From Druceiella hillmani (Eukaryota; Arthropoda; Insecta; Lepidoptera; Hepialidae): a stretch of DNA of 64,000 nucleotides. The DNA lies in the NCBI GenBank assembly GCA_039881145.1, contig JAYKKI010000091.1:1550001-1614000 (forward strand). The letters run 5' to 3'. The translations under genes and the position numbers were made by a program. Each line of letters opens with the position of its first letter. Position 1 is the first letter of the stretch. Shown here one piece after another: positions 1-11,793 of the stretch. The notes beneath the pieces were generated by a model. It was given only the letters and a program-made list of their open reading frames with translations. It was not told where the DNA came from and did no database searches.

Positions 1-23
1 GTAAATCGTACTGTTCTATGTTC

Positions 24-394
24 TACCATGTTGTCCGGATAGAACGACGGTCCTACTTTCCATGATTGGTTTACAACTTTATTCCTTCCATGTTGTCAAC
101 ACCATGTTGTCCGGATAGAACGACGGTCCTACTTTCCGTGATTGGTTTATAACTCAATTCCTTCCATGTTGTCTACACCATGTTGTCCGGATAGAACGAC
201 GGTCCTACTTTCCGTGATTGGTTTACAACTCTATTCCTTCCATGTTGTCTACACCATGTTGTCCGGATAGAACGACGGTCCTACTTTCCGTGATTGGTTT
301 ACAACTCTATTCCTTCCATGTTGTCTACACCATGTTGTCCGGATAGAACGACGGTCCTACTTTCCGTGATTGGTTTACATCTCTATTCCTTCCA
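24..394. repeat. 76-bp minisatellite, about 4.8 copies
   Basis: The string TTGTCCGGATAGAACGACGG recurs at 31, 107, 183, 259 and 335, an exact 76-bp period. Copies differ at only a few bases, such as CATGATTGG versus CGTGATTGG and CAACAC versus CTACAC, so the array is young or homogenised. The last copy breaks off near 394, exactly where a decayed pogo-like transposase becomes recognisable. The array may begin before the window. There is no spacer variation, so it is not a CRISPR array. Confidence 0.95.
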
Positions 395-1430
395 CACGCA
401 AAACGTCTTGAAGGCCGCAAAATTTTGATCGGAAACAATTTATCTACCCATCTAGATGAAGACGTTCTTAAGATATAAAGCCTATATTACTGTCTCCGCA
501 TATCGGCTTTATATGATTTGTTCCGAACTCTACCTGCCTCTGTCAGCCCTTCGACGTCGGATTTTCCAAACCTTTTAAAATAGCATAGCGTAAAACCTTA
601 GAGCAGCGAAAAACTCAAAAACCAAAAGTAAAAAAGTCCTTAGTGTCAAAAGATTTGTTCCCAAATTTTTTAAACGGGCCATTATACAGATGAACTAAGT
701 ACAGGATGATAAGAAACATTCCGAAATATTGATACTGCAATGAAACCTGATAAGCCAGTTACGAAGCAACGGGAATTTATCCTTTCAATAAAGAAAGAGT
801 GTTGGATAAAATGCTAAGTAAGTCTTTTGCTGCTGATGTCGAAACGCCAATTCGAGATGTTTTGACTGATCATTTTAAGAAACAAAGATACAGCGAAGAT
901 TCTGACACATCTGGAAGAAAGATAAAAATGTTAAATATCAAACCAGGAAAAAATATAGCCTCTTTTGATACTGAGGAAAGACATAATGTAGATGTACGAG
1001 CGAGTCTGAAGCAGATATGGGCCTCACCTCTAGGCCATTAAATCCACATTTAAATGTAGGAAGAACAGAGAACGAGAGCCTCTTGCTGGACATTCTAACT
1101 TGCAAAGGAAAGAGGATATTATCCAGATAGCGATTGCACCAAATGCGATGACCCAGAGGTCGGTAAATTTATACTAGCAAATTTCCACACAATTTAAAAG
1201 AGACAAATGCTTACAATTATGTATGTCTGATGGAAGAGATTTCAGAACGCAATATGGTTGTTAAAGGACTATGGTCTGTCAAAAAAAACAAGTCTAAATT
1301 TCGGCTCGTGGACGATGATATATCCATAATAGAAAAACAAGATATCATTATGTACTTAGTGGATCCAAATTTAAAGATAATTTCCATATCTTTCCAAAAG
1401 AGGTTAATATTAAGGAAATCGAAAAATTAG
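395..1430 (+). pseudogene. Decayed pogo/Tigger-like transposase, C-terminal half
   Basis: Cut-and-paste DDE transposase relic, read across several frames. In order it shows KILIGNNLSTHL (about 417-452), which corresponds to the family's second catalytic motif with Asn where Asp is expected; QPFDVGFSKPFKIA (about 546-590), the usual third-Asp block; KSLVSKDLFPNFLNG (about 630-680); and ATGIYPFNKERVLDKM (about 763-813), the hallmark C-terminal block. The stretch 799-1041 stays open for 80 codons after it. A later CTKCDDPEVG could be a degenerate zinc knuckle. Stops and frameshifts separate the blocks, and the N-terminal DNA-binding and first-Asp regions are missing: the minisatellite lies immediately upstream instead. 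Clearly non-functional. Assignment to the pogo/jerky DDE group is good; the exact family is unknown. Confidence 0.7.
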
Positions 1431-3399
1431 GTTACACGTCCATCTTAACGTTATACTATGCATGTAAAGTTTGATAATTAAATTGTTCCTGACTGATTAG
1501 TTACCAAAAGTAATTTGAGTTAATTTTTTAATAATTTACGTTACAAAAGACACCTAAGTAAATGAAAATTATATAATTTTCTAAGGAATTTAATTTTGTC
1601 GTTATTTAATTTTGTAATAAAACAGTTTCTGTTAATATAAAGTATTTTATTTGTATATTCAGCTCACCTATCAAATTCCCCCAAATTTATAAAATGTATC
1701 ACAAAGTATTAGCTAGAAAAATATTTTTTTTTACTAATTTACTCCTTTATGGGGTTTTTAGACTCTCAAATACGCTAGAAAAAAACAGTTGCTATCAAAG
1801 TAGTCCCAAGAACAATTTAAAATTGATAACACGTATTATTTTTTCTTCGAAATTATAAATTCTAAATTTTTTAAGGGTTTACACAAAAAAACAGATAATT
1901 CAGCATTTTTTTCTTATTGACTACTTCAAAATTCAAAGACATAGAGACGAGTTTAATCTAAAACCTGATCAAACTTACCCCATTTTACAGAAATAGTTGT
2001 TTTAACGTTGATTCTTTTGAGATATTAATTTATTTAATAAATTTAATGAATCTTTATACAATCCAATTTCTATATATACTTAGTGAATACACACACTATC
2101 AGTTTCGACATACATTTTATTCATGAACCTCATTATATTTACGAACTTAATTGTATCTATGTATTTAACTGTATAACATGTTCTATCATTCACCATTTAT
2201 TTGCCTAAATGTTCAAAATACAACAGTGAAGTATTTCCATGAATTGTATTGTTCTATGGAGGCGATGACGCATCGTATGTGATGGTGATATAGTATTATT
2301 ATTATATATTAGTCTTCCAAAACAAAAACATATTTTAAACGATTTTTATGTATTTTCATTTGTTTTTTCCCAATTTAAATGGTCGAGTTCACGAGTGAAT
2401 TTATAGATGTTATAGTATAGGGCTTGGAATAATTGAATGCTACCTTTTCGATTTAATAATTTTAGTTTTTTTTTTATTTTGTGAAAATTGTTTATTACCT
2501 ATTTACATAATAATCCCTATTTTAAATTTTTACGCGATTAAATTATTTTTAGCTACTCCACGGCTTTTCCTAAGTTTTAATAATAAATCATGTATCTTAT
2601 AAATGGTAATAAATAGTTATCATAAGTATATTTGAATTCTGTTTTAAAAGTAATGAAATTCGGTAATTCAGGTTTATTTGAATATGTGATTTTTTTAGAG
2701 TTATGTATTTTGTAAAGGTTGTATTAAAACAAAATATTGCAAAATTTACCCATTGATCCCAATCTGTTTGATCTATATTTATATAATGTTTCAAATAATT
2801 AATTTATAGCATGAGTTCTTGCTAATGATCCATTTTATTGTAGATGATAAACGGTATAAATATAATTAATTTATTTAAAAAAAATTAGAAAATCTGTTAA
2901 CAGATGTGAAGTAAAATATCTTCCTTGTTCGGTTAATAATAAGGAATACCGAATTTATAAATTAATTCATTAGTTACTTTCATAGTTATTGTTTCTCCAT
3001 CATGGCAAGACAAGCTTGAGGGTATTTTATTAAGTCATCTTTCAGCGTTAATTTATATTTAACCATTTTCTCTTTAGATTAGCAGACCAACGATGCCTAT
3101 AGACTTATGCTATCAAGAGGTTTATTTGAAGTCTTCGTTTTTCTTTCCATTGGCACATGTTGCTCAATAGATTATGCATTAGAATAATTCCATACTAATA
3201 CTTCCGCAGTAATAATATGAAAAATTATATTAAACAATTCATAAAAACATAACTTTCTTGTCATCAGAAAAAATTAGTAAAAATTAAACAAAGTAAGCCA
3301 ATGGCAGTAACAAGTACTTTTAATAGACCTTTTGAATCAATAAATTTAGACAATTAATTTTATAGATTTAATTTGAATCATAATCAATTGAATCATCAA
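1431..3399. other. AT-rich DNA, no gene recognised
   Basis: Long A and T runs, with short open frames that have no recognisable motif. The only frame above 60 codons is on the minus strand at 2597-2794 and is low in complexity. I see no promoter, RNA gene or repeat structure here. Confidence 0.6.
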
Positions 3400-4620
3400 C
3401 CCTCTGTTGAATCAATATATTCTTTTGTACTGAACCAAAGTTTTATTCACATTTTTTCCACCAAAGCTCGGCGTCATACCAAGATATTTAGCTGTGTTGG
3501 CTTATGGTAATTTAGTGATATCAATAAAGACTGGTTGTGGCGCTCTCTTTTTATTTATAAAATGTCAATTTGGATTCGTTCAATTTAATTTGCCATTTTT
3601 TAGTCCAGATGGCTACTTTGTTGAGAGCAGATTACAATTTTCTAGTTGAACCTTCCACAGATTCTTCCACTGCCTTGATGACCGTATGATCAGCCAAAGT
3701 GACTGTTGTACTATATAATGTGTTGCTATACATAGCGAGTACAAACCTGGGTCTAGAGCTCTACCCTGAGGAACCCCAGCCTCTGTAAAATGAACATAAC
3801 AGAACATACATTTTTGTTACTTAACACTTTTTCAATAACAAAACTCTTGTTGAATTGGCAAGTGATTATTTCTGAAACCAAATAGATGGTATCAGGTTTC
3901 TTTAATCAAGAATAGGTTTGAAACGCTTTGAAATCAGTTTCTCAAATAGCTTTAACATGATTGATAAGAGTGAGATGGATGGGTATGATTCAACTTCGGG
4001 TAGATTTTTGCCACATTTCAGTATTATAATAACTCCAGATGTTTTTTATGAAAAAATCTGGGACATAGTTTAGCTGAACTGTAGTTGACTTAACCAAAGC
4101 TTTTCTTTGAAAGCTTTTAAGTATCTCACCTGAAACGAGATCAAATCCAAGGGCTTTCTTTGAATTGAAGTTATTTGTTATTTCTACAGCAACTTTCTTA
4201 GGCGTGATTCTGTCAGAATAAACATTCAAATCAAGACGTGGCAGAGCATCATCATTGGATGAAAAAAGACATCCCTCATTTGGATGAAAATTCGCTTCAA
4301 GATGTAAAGCAAATACCTTTATTTTTTCTAAATTATTACGAGCCTATTTTCCATCATTTTATAAAGGGAACTTGAGGTCGTTTAAGATATTAAGTAGCTT
4401 TCTATAGTGACTACACAATACTACTATCTGCAGTAAGTGCTGGGAAAAACTTGTTGATTAACAATTGTTTGACATTTTTAATTTCTGTAGTTAATTGTCT
4501 AGTAGCTTTATTAAGCAAAGTTTTGTCATATAGGCTTCTTGATTGATACCACTTTCTTCTAAGCTTTTTTTCCGATATTAGATCTCCTATTTCTGTTGGG
4601 TAATAATACTATGTCAAAAC
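3400..4620 (-). pseudogene. Decayed jockey-type LINE reverse transcriptase
   Basis: Non-LTR retrotransposon pol relic on the minus strand. From high to low coordinates: an open piece at 4229-3990 with ITPKKVAVEITNNFNSKKAL and GFDLVSGEILKS, matching the segment before the catalytic core in jockey-clade polymerases; an open piece at 3807-3613 with AGVPQGRALDPGLYSLCIA, the conserved RT block normally read as AGVPQGS.LGP.LY; then WQIKLNESK near 3590, typical of the region after the YADD box. The YADD box itself is not intact. Frames change and stops intervene, and neither the endonuclease domain nor the 3' end is visible. Dead copy; jockey-like assignment is from motif order only. Confidence 0.75.
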
Positions 4621-6334
4621 ATTTCTTCAAATAATTTTCTGCTATAATATATGTATTATTACAATAACCCCTATAACTATATGAAGATCAGATTTTTCCA
4701 TCAAAGGGTAAAATAATTTTTGTTGCTAACTCTACGCTGATGATTCTGGCACTTCATCTCTGACTGACACGATTTCCATTATGTTAAATTAGAGCGGTTA
4801 AAAATTAATTGTTAATTATTGAATTAATACATTGTTGCCACAAAATTAATACTACTTAGAAATATTCTTCACATTACGTTTCAAATTATTTAGAATCATA
4901 CATCATTGCAACCTATGTAGTAGTATACTGTGTTCGAATCCCAATTAAACCATGAAAATATTTTTATGTACAGGCTTTCGCGTAAACGCAATTAGATCAG
5001 TATAGCTTATCAGTAGCTCAGTATATAGTTCAACAACTGCCGGGACTAAGAGGTTAGCTGTCCAAATTTTAACCTGAAAAAGTACCAAAATTTAACCTGA
5101 AAAAATCGCTAAAATGTGATTGCGTCTGAATGGTGTTGGGGGACGAACAAAACTGTTAATGGTATTTATTTGTTTTCCAATTAAATGTTTTTTTTAAGTT
5201 AGAATGACTTTAAATAGTACAAGCATTTGTATAATGGAAAATTATTTTACAGGTCGTTTACTTCATAGTAGAAGTATTGAAAATAAGCCTCTGACGTGCG
5301 AACTTCTTCTAAAGACGAAATTTACAAAACGAAAAGCGACATCTGACAAAACTCAATTCCTCGCTTCATAAACAGCATTATGTATTTTATTAGCAGACTG
5401 TTACACCTCATAAATTTCGTTAGAAAAATCTCTTCCGTCATCCCGAATGCCTTTCATAAATTAGAGTACTAGCGCAATGTCTCCGCGACTTCAGAAAACG
5501 AAAACAGAAAAAGTGTCACGCGTAATTTATACGCCGCTGTGACGTGAATTTATGAACTGTTTGCTCCCCTTAGCGCGTCCGGAGATAACTCAATCCCACC
5601 GGTTCCTGCTAAAAAAATGATCGCTGAAAATTAGTTAGCGCTCGCTCCCCCGACCGACAATCCCAACGTTGAGATTTAACTTTGACAGCGTTTTTCAATG
5701 ACGGAAGTTGGCCTTGAGGGTGGTTAAAATTTTTTATGACAATATCGTTATTATTAGGTGCTTGAAATCTAAGAATGCCTGGCTCACAGGCATCGAATTG
5801 GCCTATTTGCCGATATGTCATAAGATTTCTTTCAATATTCCCCATATTTATTAAGTTTATTTATTAATTTAACCCAGTAGAGTAATTTAGGTAGACATAT
5901 AAAACTCCAACTAAAGCTTGATAAATACGTCAAATTAATAAAAAAATATATATAAAATTTTACGTTATATATTTTCATAAAGATAATTTAGAATGAAATA
6001 AGAGAATCGGATCAAAATAGCTTGAAACCAAGTTTAACCGTCAGCAAGAAACATCTGGAAGTACATTTTTTTTATCTAAAAAATGAATTATTTAGTATAA
6101 AAATATAAAAGTAATTTAAAAGAAATATATATTTTAGTTATCGATCGAAATATATATTTTAGTAGTTGATCGATAGATCGATATAATATTAGTTTTTGGA
6201 ATTCTAAGAAATAATAATTTTTGAACCATCATAAAGATAAAAAAAAATATTATATTTATATGTTACATTTCCGTCCATTAACTGAATTACATGACCGCAT
6301 TTGCATTTTTTCACTTAATTGTATTAATAACACC
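4621..6334. other. AT-rich DNA with a small tandem duplication
   Basis: No gene recognised. A tRNA B-box-like string, GTTCGAATCCC, lies at 4932-4942 and may mark a decayed SINE. Near 6121-6175 the segment GAAATATATATTTTAGT is duplicated with GATCGA boxes between and after the copies, giving an AT-rich tandem of about 28 bp. The minus-strand frame at 5609-5845 shows no known motif. Confidence 0.5.
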
Positions 6335-6434
6335 ATGATCATTTTGAAAGCGAACTCAAATTTTGAGAAGGCTGTTATTAAGTAGTATTAATAACAGTTT
6401 CTTAAAACTTGAGTTGGTCTTCAAATGAACATCA
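6335..6434. repeat. 100-nt imperfect hairpin
   Basis: Two arms of about 47 nt fold back on each other. The inner stem CTGTTATTAA / TTAATAACAG (6372-6381 and 6388-6397) is perfect around a 6-nt loop, GTAGTA. The outer arms pair through AACTCAA/TTGAGTT and CATTT/AAATG blocks with several bulges. Size and imperfect pairing resemble a microRNA precursor, but a degraded fold-back MITE looks the same by eye. Expression cannot be judged. Confidence 0.6.
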
Positions 6435-6539
6435 AGAACCACTTAAATGTACGCATCTTTACTCAGTGTCTGCTACCAATCCCCACTTACGAAGCTAAAA
6501 CTAGAATAACGATGATAACAAAAGCTGTCCTGTAAAAAC

Positions 6540-6930
6540 TTATTGTTGGTTAAAGGGTGACGGAAAGAAAGTTGTTAGAGATCTCCTTAAATGACCGCAG
6601 AACAAATAAGTCGCTTCGGAGACAAGGCAATGTTGCTGACATTGTTAAGAGAGTGACGGAACTTAGTGGCAGTGGGCTGGTCACGTCATTCGAAAATTGA
6701 CCTTGTGGCGCTAAGTGGAGACTCGACGAAGTCTAAGTGGAGACTCTGGGGATTCAAAAGACAAGTTGGGCGGCCGCAAATGCTATGAAAAGATGTAAAG
6801 AAAGTAAGGGGCACAAGCTGGAACCAGGCAGCTCAAATAGAACTGAGTGGTGTAAACGGATGGAGGCTTTACTCAAAATGGTCATGGATGGTTTATGACA
6901 ACGATGTTGATGAATGGCTTAAAGTACATC
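6540..6930 (+). pseudogene. LINE 3'-terminal relic, RTE-like
   Basis: Remnant of the C-terminal end of a non-LTR retrotransposon polyprotein. The readable blocks are RQVGRPQML (about 6758-6784), then after a stop codon KDVKKVRGTSWNQAAQIEL (about 6788-6845), followed by a tryptophan-rich tail. This is the GRP..RW.DD..K..G..W...A..R..W signature at the end of many insect RTE-like or related LINE proteins. An upstream block around 6610-6700 preserves the AGHVVR-like segment in another frame. The coding frame is broken by at least one stop and by frameshifts. Only the 3' end is present, as expected for a 5'-truncated insertion. Confidence 0.7.
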
Positions 6931-7239
6931 AGTATTTTTTTTATGTTTGCAGAAGATGTGTACGATCATGATTTTAAAACAAATGCGAGAAGCTATGAGC
7001 AAAGTTCAATCCCAAGAACATTTCCTAAACGAAAAGTTACAAACGTTTACAAAGTGATTTAGACAAGTATTTTGTTCTCGGAGCTTAATGAAACATAGTG
7101 GTGAAAAATAAATTATTATGTATGAAGAAATGGAATAAAATTGTCCATAGATTAATTTGTTTAATGAGTGAACGATTTGATATTATAAAAAAAATAGAGA
7201 GAATAAAAAAACGCTATTTTCCATACAAAGCTCCGTTTA

Positions 7240-7480
7240 CGCCAATCTACTTTTCCTCCGATACATCTCCGTCATATCCGAGCGCATTTACCTCGGCGGC
7301 TGCCAATGCGTATCGAGTGTGCGGCGCGCGCATCGCGGCGATTGGCGAGAGTGGCGGCGGTTCCCACACTTTCACCGTCGTAATTGCCGCCTCGCCAACA
7401 CGACCGGCGGAGAAATGGCCACTCGGGACTGGGCTCGGCTTGCACTCTGCGCGCACGGCTATCGGTGAGTCTACAGATCA
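7240..7480 (+). promoter_or_regulatory. CpG-rich island, putative promoter and first exon
   Basis: An abrupt GC-rich block with many CpGs (GTGTGCGGCGCGCGCATCGC and similar) sits in otherwise AT-rich sequence. It ends in a consensus 5' splice site, ATCG|GTGAGT, with GT at 7465-7466. The combination of CpG density, an ATG in good context at 7415 and a strong donor suggests the 5' end of a plus-strand gene whose next exon is far away or outside the window. No TATA box is obvious. A conserved enhancer is the alternative reading. Confidence 0.45.
7415..7464 (+). CDS. Candidate first coding exon (partial)
   Basis: The ATG at 7415 has G at -3 and G at +4. It opens a frame of 16 codons plus two bases, MATRDWARLALCAHGY, that ends at the splice donor ATCG|GTGAGT. 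The peptide is too short to identify; a short hydrophobic LALCA stretch follows the basic start but is not a convincing signal peptide. The longer unspliced frame across 7098-7562 begins in AT-rich DNA and reads through the donor, so I prefer the short exon. I found no matching acceptor or downstream exon, so this remains a candidate. Confidence 0.3.
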
Positions 7481-8718
7481 TCATCCTCCTTTCGTGATGT
7501 TGGTTGGAAGATGTTTCATCGCGTCGGCGTCGTATCGACAAACTGGGCAACGAGATGTGTGATCTGAGAACACCGAGTGCGCATCGTAGCGCTCCGCATG
7601 TGCGTCGCTTTAGTATGCGTCCATACAGCGACGATCCCTTACTAGACGATGCAATATATGTTTGAAAATGATTTTAATATGTAAAATGGCAACCTATGCT
7701 GTTTAAATTGTAACAGTGATTCAAGACGTATCCAAAAAGAATAATCGTATATATTTTTTTTCAATAATAAATCATGTGTTTTTTAACTGTCAAAAAGTAG
7801 TCAGGCGTTCAGCATACGGAAGACCGCATAGTGAAAGTAAATAGTGTTCGGTAGAGTTAAGTGTCAAGAACATTTTTAATTAAAAATATTGTAAATTATA
7901 ACATTTATATTTTGACACAATTATGTTTTAGAAGTGAAACCTATTAGACATATGTAATTGTATTTCATTCTCATGTCTCCGAAGGATGAATCCAATCGAG
8001 AATGTCACGAAATTCTATCAACTGATAAATTTAGGTATAGTATATAGAATATTGTTTTAAAGGAAAGGCACGATCGCTATTATAATAAAAAATTATTTAA
8101 AATAAATACCACAATTTTTTGTATAGCGAAAGTTTCTTTCATCTATAAGAACGTAAAAAATAATGAAAAAATAAATAATTATGATGTCTACTCATTTAAT
8201 GAGGTCGAATTGGTAAAATAAAGTCACATTTCAATATGCTTCATTTGCGTTCAAAATTCATTCTATCATACATCAAACTTAGCAGAGCAATGTTAGAACT
8301 TAGCCCTGATCAGATATCGGTCGTAAATAACACGGATTCAAATTGCTCGATAATTTTCTTTCACATTCAAAGCTATTTTCCATGTAAACAACTGCAGATA
8401 CGATCAGTGAAAAATTGCGCTCTCTCAAATTGTATTTTAGCACATTTACTCGCGTAAGTCTTTAAAATCAAATACCTTCGACAAAGTTGAATGATAAATG
8501 TTGAATTGCTATTTTCTCTCTTGTCATGATTCGTTGTACTCTTTACTTTATTTTTATCCCATTGTTTATCCTTTTCAAGTGTTTCGTCTGAAAAAAGTTA
8601 ATTTTCTGCTTCTTGAATCGCCGTTACGATTTTACCTAAATAAATTAATAGTTAAAAAATCGCTTTTATAAAAATTACACGAAAAAACAAAAAAACAATT
8701 ATCGAACCGGTTTTCTCC
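7481..8718. other. Putative intronic/intergenic DNA
   Basis: GC content falls rapidly after about 7620. The plus-strand frame at 8236-8457 has no recognisable domain. Nothing else supported. Confidence 0.5.
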
Positions 8719-8914
8719 GTAAGGACTTTAGTGTAAGCTATATTTTTGTTGAAGATTAGCATGGGGCACTTTTTATCAACGCCTAACTGAAATGTTAAGT
8801 ATTTTCATAATATTAATTTTGGAAGCAAAATAATTTATTTTTGAAAAAAGGGCCCCATGCTTAAACTCAAATATTATATTCAACGACAAACATCCCTCAC
8901 ATTAAAGTCCTTAC
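8719..8914. mobile_element. 196-bp fold-back MITE-like element
   Basis: The left end GTAAGGACTTTAGTGTAAG (8719) is mirrored by the right end ACATTAAAGTCCTTAC (ending 8914), and the inner AGCATGGGGC (8759-8768) by GCCCCATGCT (8852-8861). Arms are about 50 bp with mismatches around an AT-rich centre. No coding capacity. I could not identify a target-site duplication, so the class is not assigned. Confidence 0.65.
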
Positions 8915-9451
8915 AAAGTAGACAGAAAAAATATAAATAATCATTTTTAAATTTATCCAATAATTATTTTTTGCTTTTTTGTGCGGTATTTATAAAAGTA
9001 TGTCTTTTTTAGGTGTTTAAATTATTAAATTAATTTTTTTAGTCCTATATTAAAGGATAGAATAATGTTTAAAACTAGTTTTATATTATATTTAGAAATA
9101 CTTTTACAAATATTAACACTTTATATAAAAAAATTCTGCAGAGTTCAAATCAGCAGTGCATCATAGTTGATTACGCTGAAGTATATCTTCTTATTTCTAG
9201 GTCTGTGGGCGTCTTTTTGGTACACTTGGAACAAATTTAATTCCTAATTATGATTTCCCATTCTACTTCACTGAACCAGTCTGATACCGTTTTATTGGTT
9301 TGTCGTCAAAACTGCACACAACTGCCAAGTTTCACGATGATACAACAATTAGAACTGTATGAAATTTCGTTTTGTAGATTCCATTACATAGTTAATTAGT
9401 AAGTTGCAGGTCGACCTAATAAAAGGGTGTTAAAAATAGACGGACTAATTA

Positions 9452-9495
9452 AAAATCATAACATGATGTTTCGTTAAAACACATGTTATGATTTT
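9452..9495. repeat. 14-bp perfect inverted repeat
   Basis: AAAATCATAACATG and CATGTTATGATTTT pair perfectly around a 16-nt loop. It lies 45 bp before the minisatellite that starts at 9541, and the string AAAACACATG at its right arm recurs at 9843 just after that array, so the two may belong to one composite repeat. Confidence 0.85.
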
Positions 9496-9540
9496 GTTAA
9501 AAGACACAGAAAAAAAATTGAAGTCGTTTTTCTCTTCCGT

Positions 9541-9840
9541 TTGCATATTCGACTACTATTGTTTTTATGTTTTGCATATTCGATTTTACAACTCGAGTCT
9601 ATCGCTTTTTCGTTTTCATATTTGATTACTATTGCTTTTCCATTTGCATATTCGATTTTACAATTCGAGCCTATTGCTTTTCCCTTTGCATATTCAATTA
9701 CTATTTCTTCTCTGCTCTACATAATCAATTTTACAATTCGAGCCTATTGCTTTTCCCTTTGCATATTCAATTACTATTTCTTCTCTGCTCTACATAATCA
9801 ATTTTACAATTCGAGCCTATCGCATATGCATATTCGACCA
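9541..9840. repeat. 72-73-bp minisatellite, about 4 copies
   Basis: The string TTTTACAAYTCGAG recurs with its CAAYTCGAG core at 9589, 9661, 9734 and 9807, spacing 72, 73 and 73 bp. Units also contain an internal half-repeat built on TTGCATATTCRA. The two central units are nearly identical; the outer ones have diverged. Overlapping open frames here (9541-9861, 9567-9797) only translate the repeat and are not genes. Confidence 0.9.
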
Positions 9841-9860
9841 CTAAAACACATGATATATTA

Positions 9861-11793
9861 AAAACATTTGTCTATCTTTTTGTCTGTACGAATGGATTTT
9901 AGTTAAAAATGACTGAATTTATTAACATGTATTATTTAGATAGTAAATTTGGGAATAACGTTATAAATAACATTAGTCCCAGGAAAATGCACATTATATA
10001 TATTCCTTAGGACAAATTTAGTTTTTGTTTTTGTTCGTGAAATATTTTAAGTGATTTTTTTATTATTGTAGTTAAAATGTCGAAATAATATTAATATATA
10101 TTTTTAAATAGTAGATATGGCGATTAAATATATAACTTGTTAAGTTTTTCAATCTTCCCTATTAATTTACATTTTATACAAATATTAGATGAAAAATAAA
10201 TGCAAATCTGATCAGACTTAATCCACTTTTGATACAATTTATTAACTAAAGTAATAACACGTGGATAACGACTAACATAAGAACATAAAAAGTTAGTTAT
10301 TTGCAATAATTTAAAAATATACTATGTTTAGCTTTTCCAGTCAGATCCGAATCTTTTTAGTGTATTTGTTCATTTTTAATCACTCGATTTAAAAACAAGG
10401 CATGCTGTTCCACGTATGACTTTTGTGGCGTTTTTGTAATATATTTGAATATCTTAGCGCAAGTAACTCTTTTTACAAGTATCACACTGCGCTGTATCTT
10501 GATTTTTTAATATAAAATTACGCTAAATTGCACTTTGATTTGAATAAGACGTAAGAGGATTAAGAAAAAATACAGTCCAGTCATTAGCTTCACTCCCGTT
10601 ACAACTCACTATACAAACATTAGCTTTACACTTCAGTATCGATTAATGCAAACTCTGAAGCTGATGGTGATGTTGAAAATAATGCTGAAATTCTGCTGTT
10701 TTAAATGCTGAACCTGATATCTGTAACAACCCTGATTGTTACCGTCTAGACCTTTATAGTCTTTGGTGTAGCCGCCATTACCATTGTTTAGTTAGACAGG
10801 TGCGGAAGTGCTAGGAGGCGCTGATTTTGAAGAAAGTTTTTAATTCTAGACGACTCCCATCAATAAATTCAATGATTTAAATATGAGTGCTTCTGAGACT
10901 TTTATTAAATTTATTCAAGTTTTTAGACATTGTGTAATTATAAATGAATTGACTCAAGTATTTTTCATTATCATTATCATTGTACGTTTGGCCAAAATTA
11001 TTCAAAAACTTGTTTAAACTGTATTAATATCAAAACAATGACCCGCTTCTGTATTATTGCTTCAAGTGTAATTTCTATCATAATCCATTTATAATCTCAA
11101 TCTATATTTCCTATTTATTTAATTATCATGAACGAAGTTCAAGCTCTAACCTCTAACGTTGACCGCTAGGTGAATTAACATAAATTTAAGTCCCTTATTG
11201 AAACACTAGCATAAATATATGTGAAGTAACTTATTTAATTTCTAGTTCGTAATCGAGCAGAGTTCATGGGCTTCGTACAGCATTTAACACGTGTCTTGGT
11301 GCTCGATAATGTTGTAAATTAAGGTTCATGTATTATAATTAAGCTGGTGTAATTCAGTAAAAGTTACAAATTAATTAGTAAACTTCCACTTGGTTTGATA
11401 ACAATCAAAGCCGAGGAGCGTCTCAAGCATTTCGCTCTCGGAGCACATACATAGTTTTTTGAGCAGCGATATGCTCGTATCGATTATAGTGATAAAGAAC
11501 GAAGAAAGTACTTGTCATTTAATGGGTTCCATTAATCAAATAAAAGTATATAAATAACTTCTGTTTTAACCTAAATTACTGCAATGATTTCCTATTTAAT
11601 ATCTAAAGACAAATCTCTGTTTGAACCATTTAAAAAGTAGGCTATGTTTGTCGTTATCTTCAGATAAATTTGCATAATCACAAAGAGCTGGGTTCAAGTC
11701 TGATTCATTTGCATTATCAATACGTTTTTTTAACTCTGAAGTCACGGTCGGGATGTGATTCATTCAAACCATTGTGCTATGTTTAATATTAAT
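9861..11793. other. AT-rich DNA, no gene recognised
   Basis: Only short, low-complexity frames (for example minus 10124-10306). A B-box-like GGTTCAAGTC at 11691-11700 may be a SINE trace. Nothing else supported. Confidence 0.5.

Noticed and set aside
24..394. CRISPR-like array
   Set aside because: The 76-bp units are contiguous with no unique spacers, and the window is eukaryotic; this is a minisatellite.
7098..7562. 154-codon plus-strand frame over the CpG island
   Set aside because: It begins in AT-rich non-coding DNA, reads through a consensus splice donor at 7465, and two minus-strand frames are equally open; the openness reflects GC content.
9541..9861. Overlapping 106- and 76-codon frames
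   Set aside because: They read the 73-bp minisatellite; the peptide repeats follow the DNA period.
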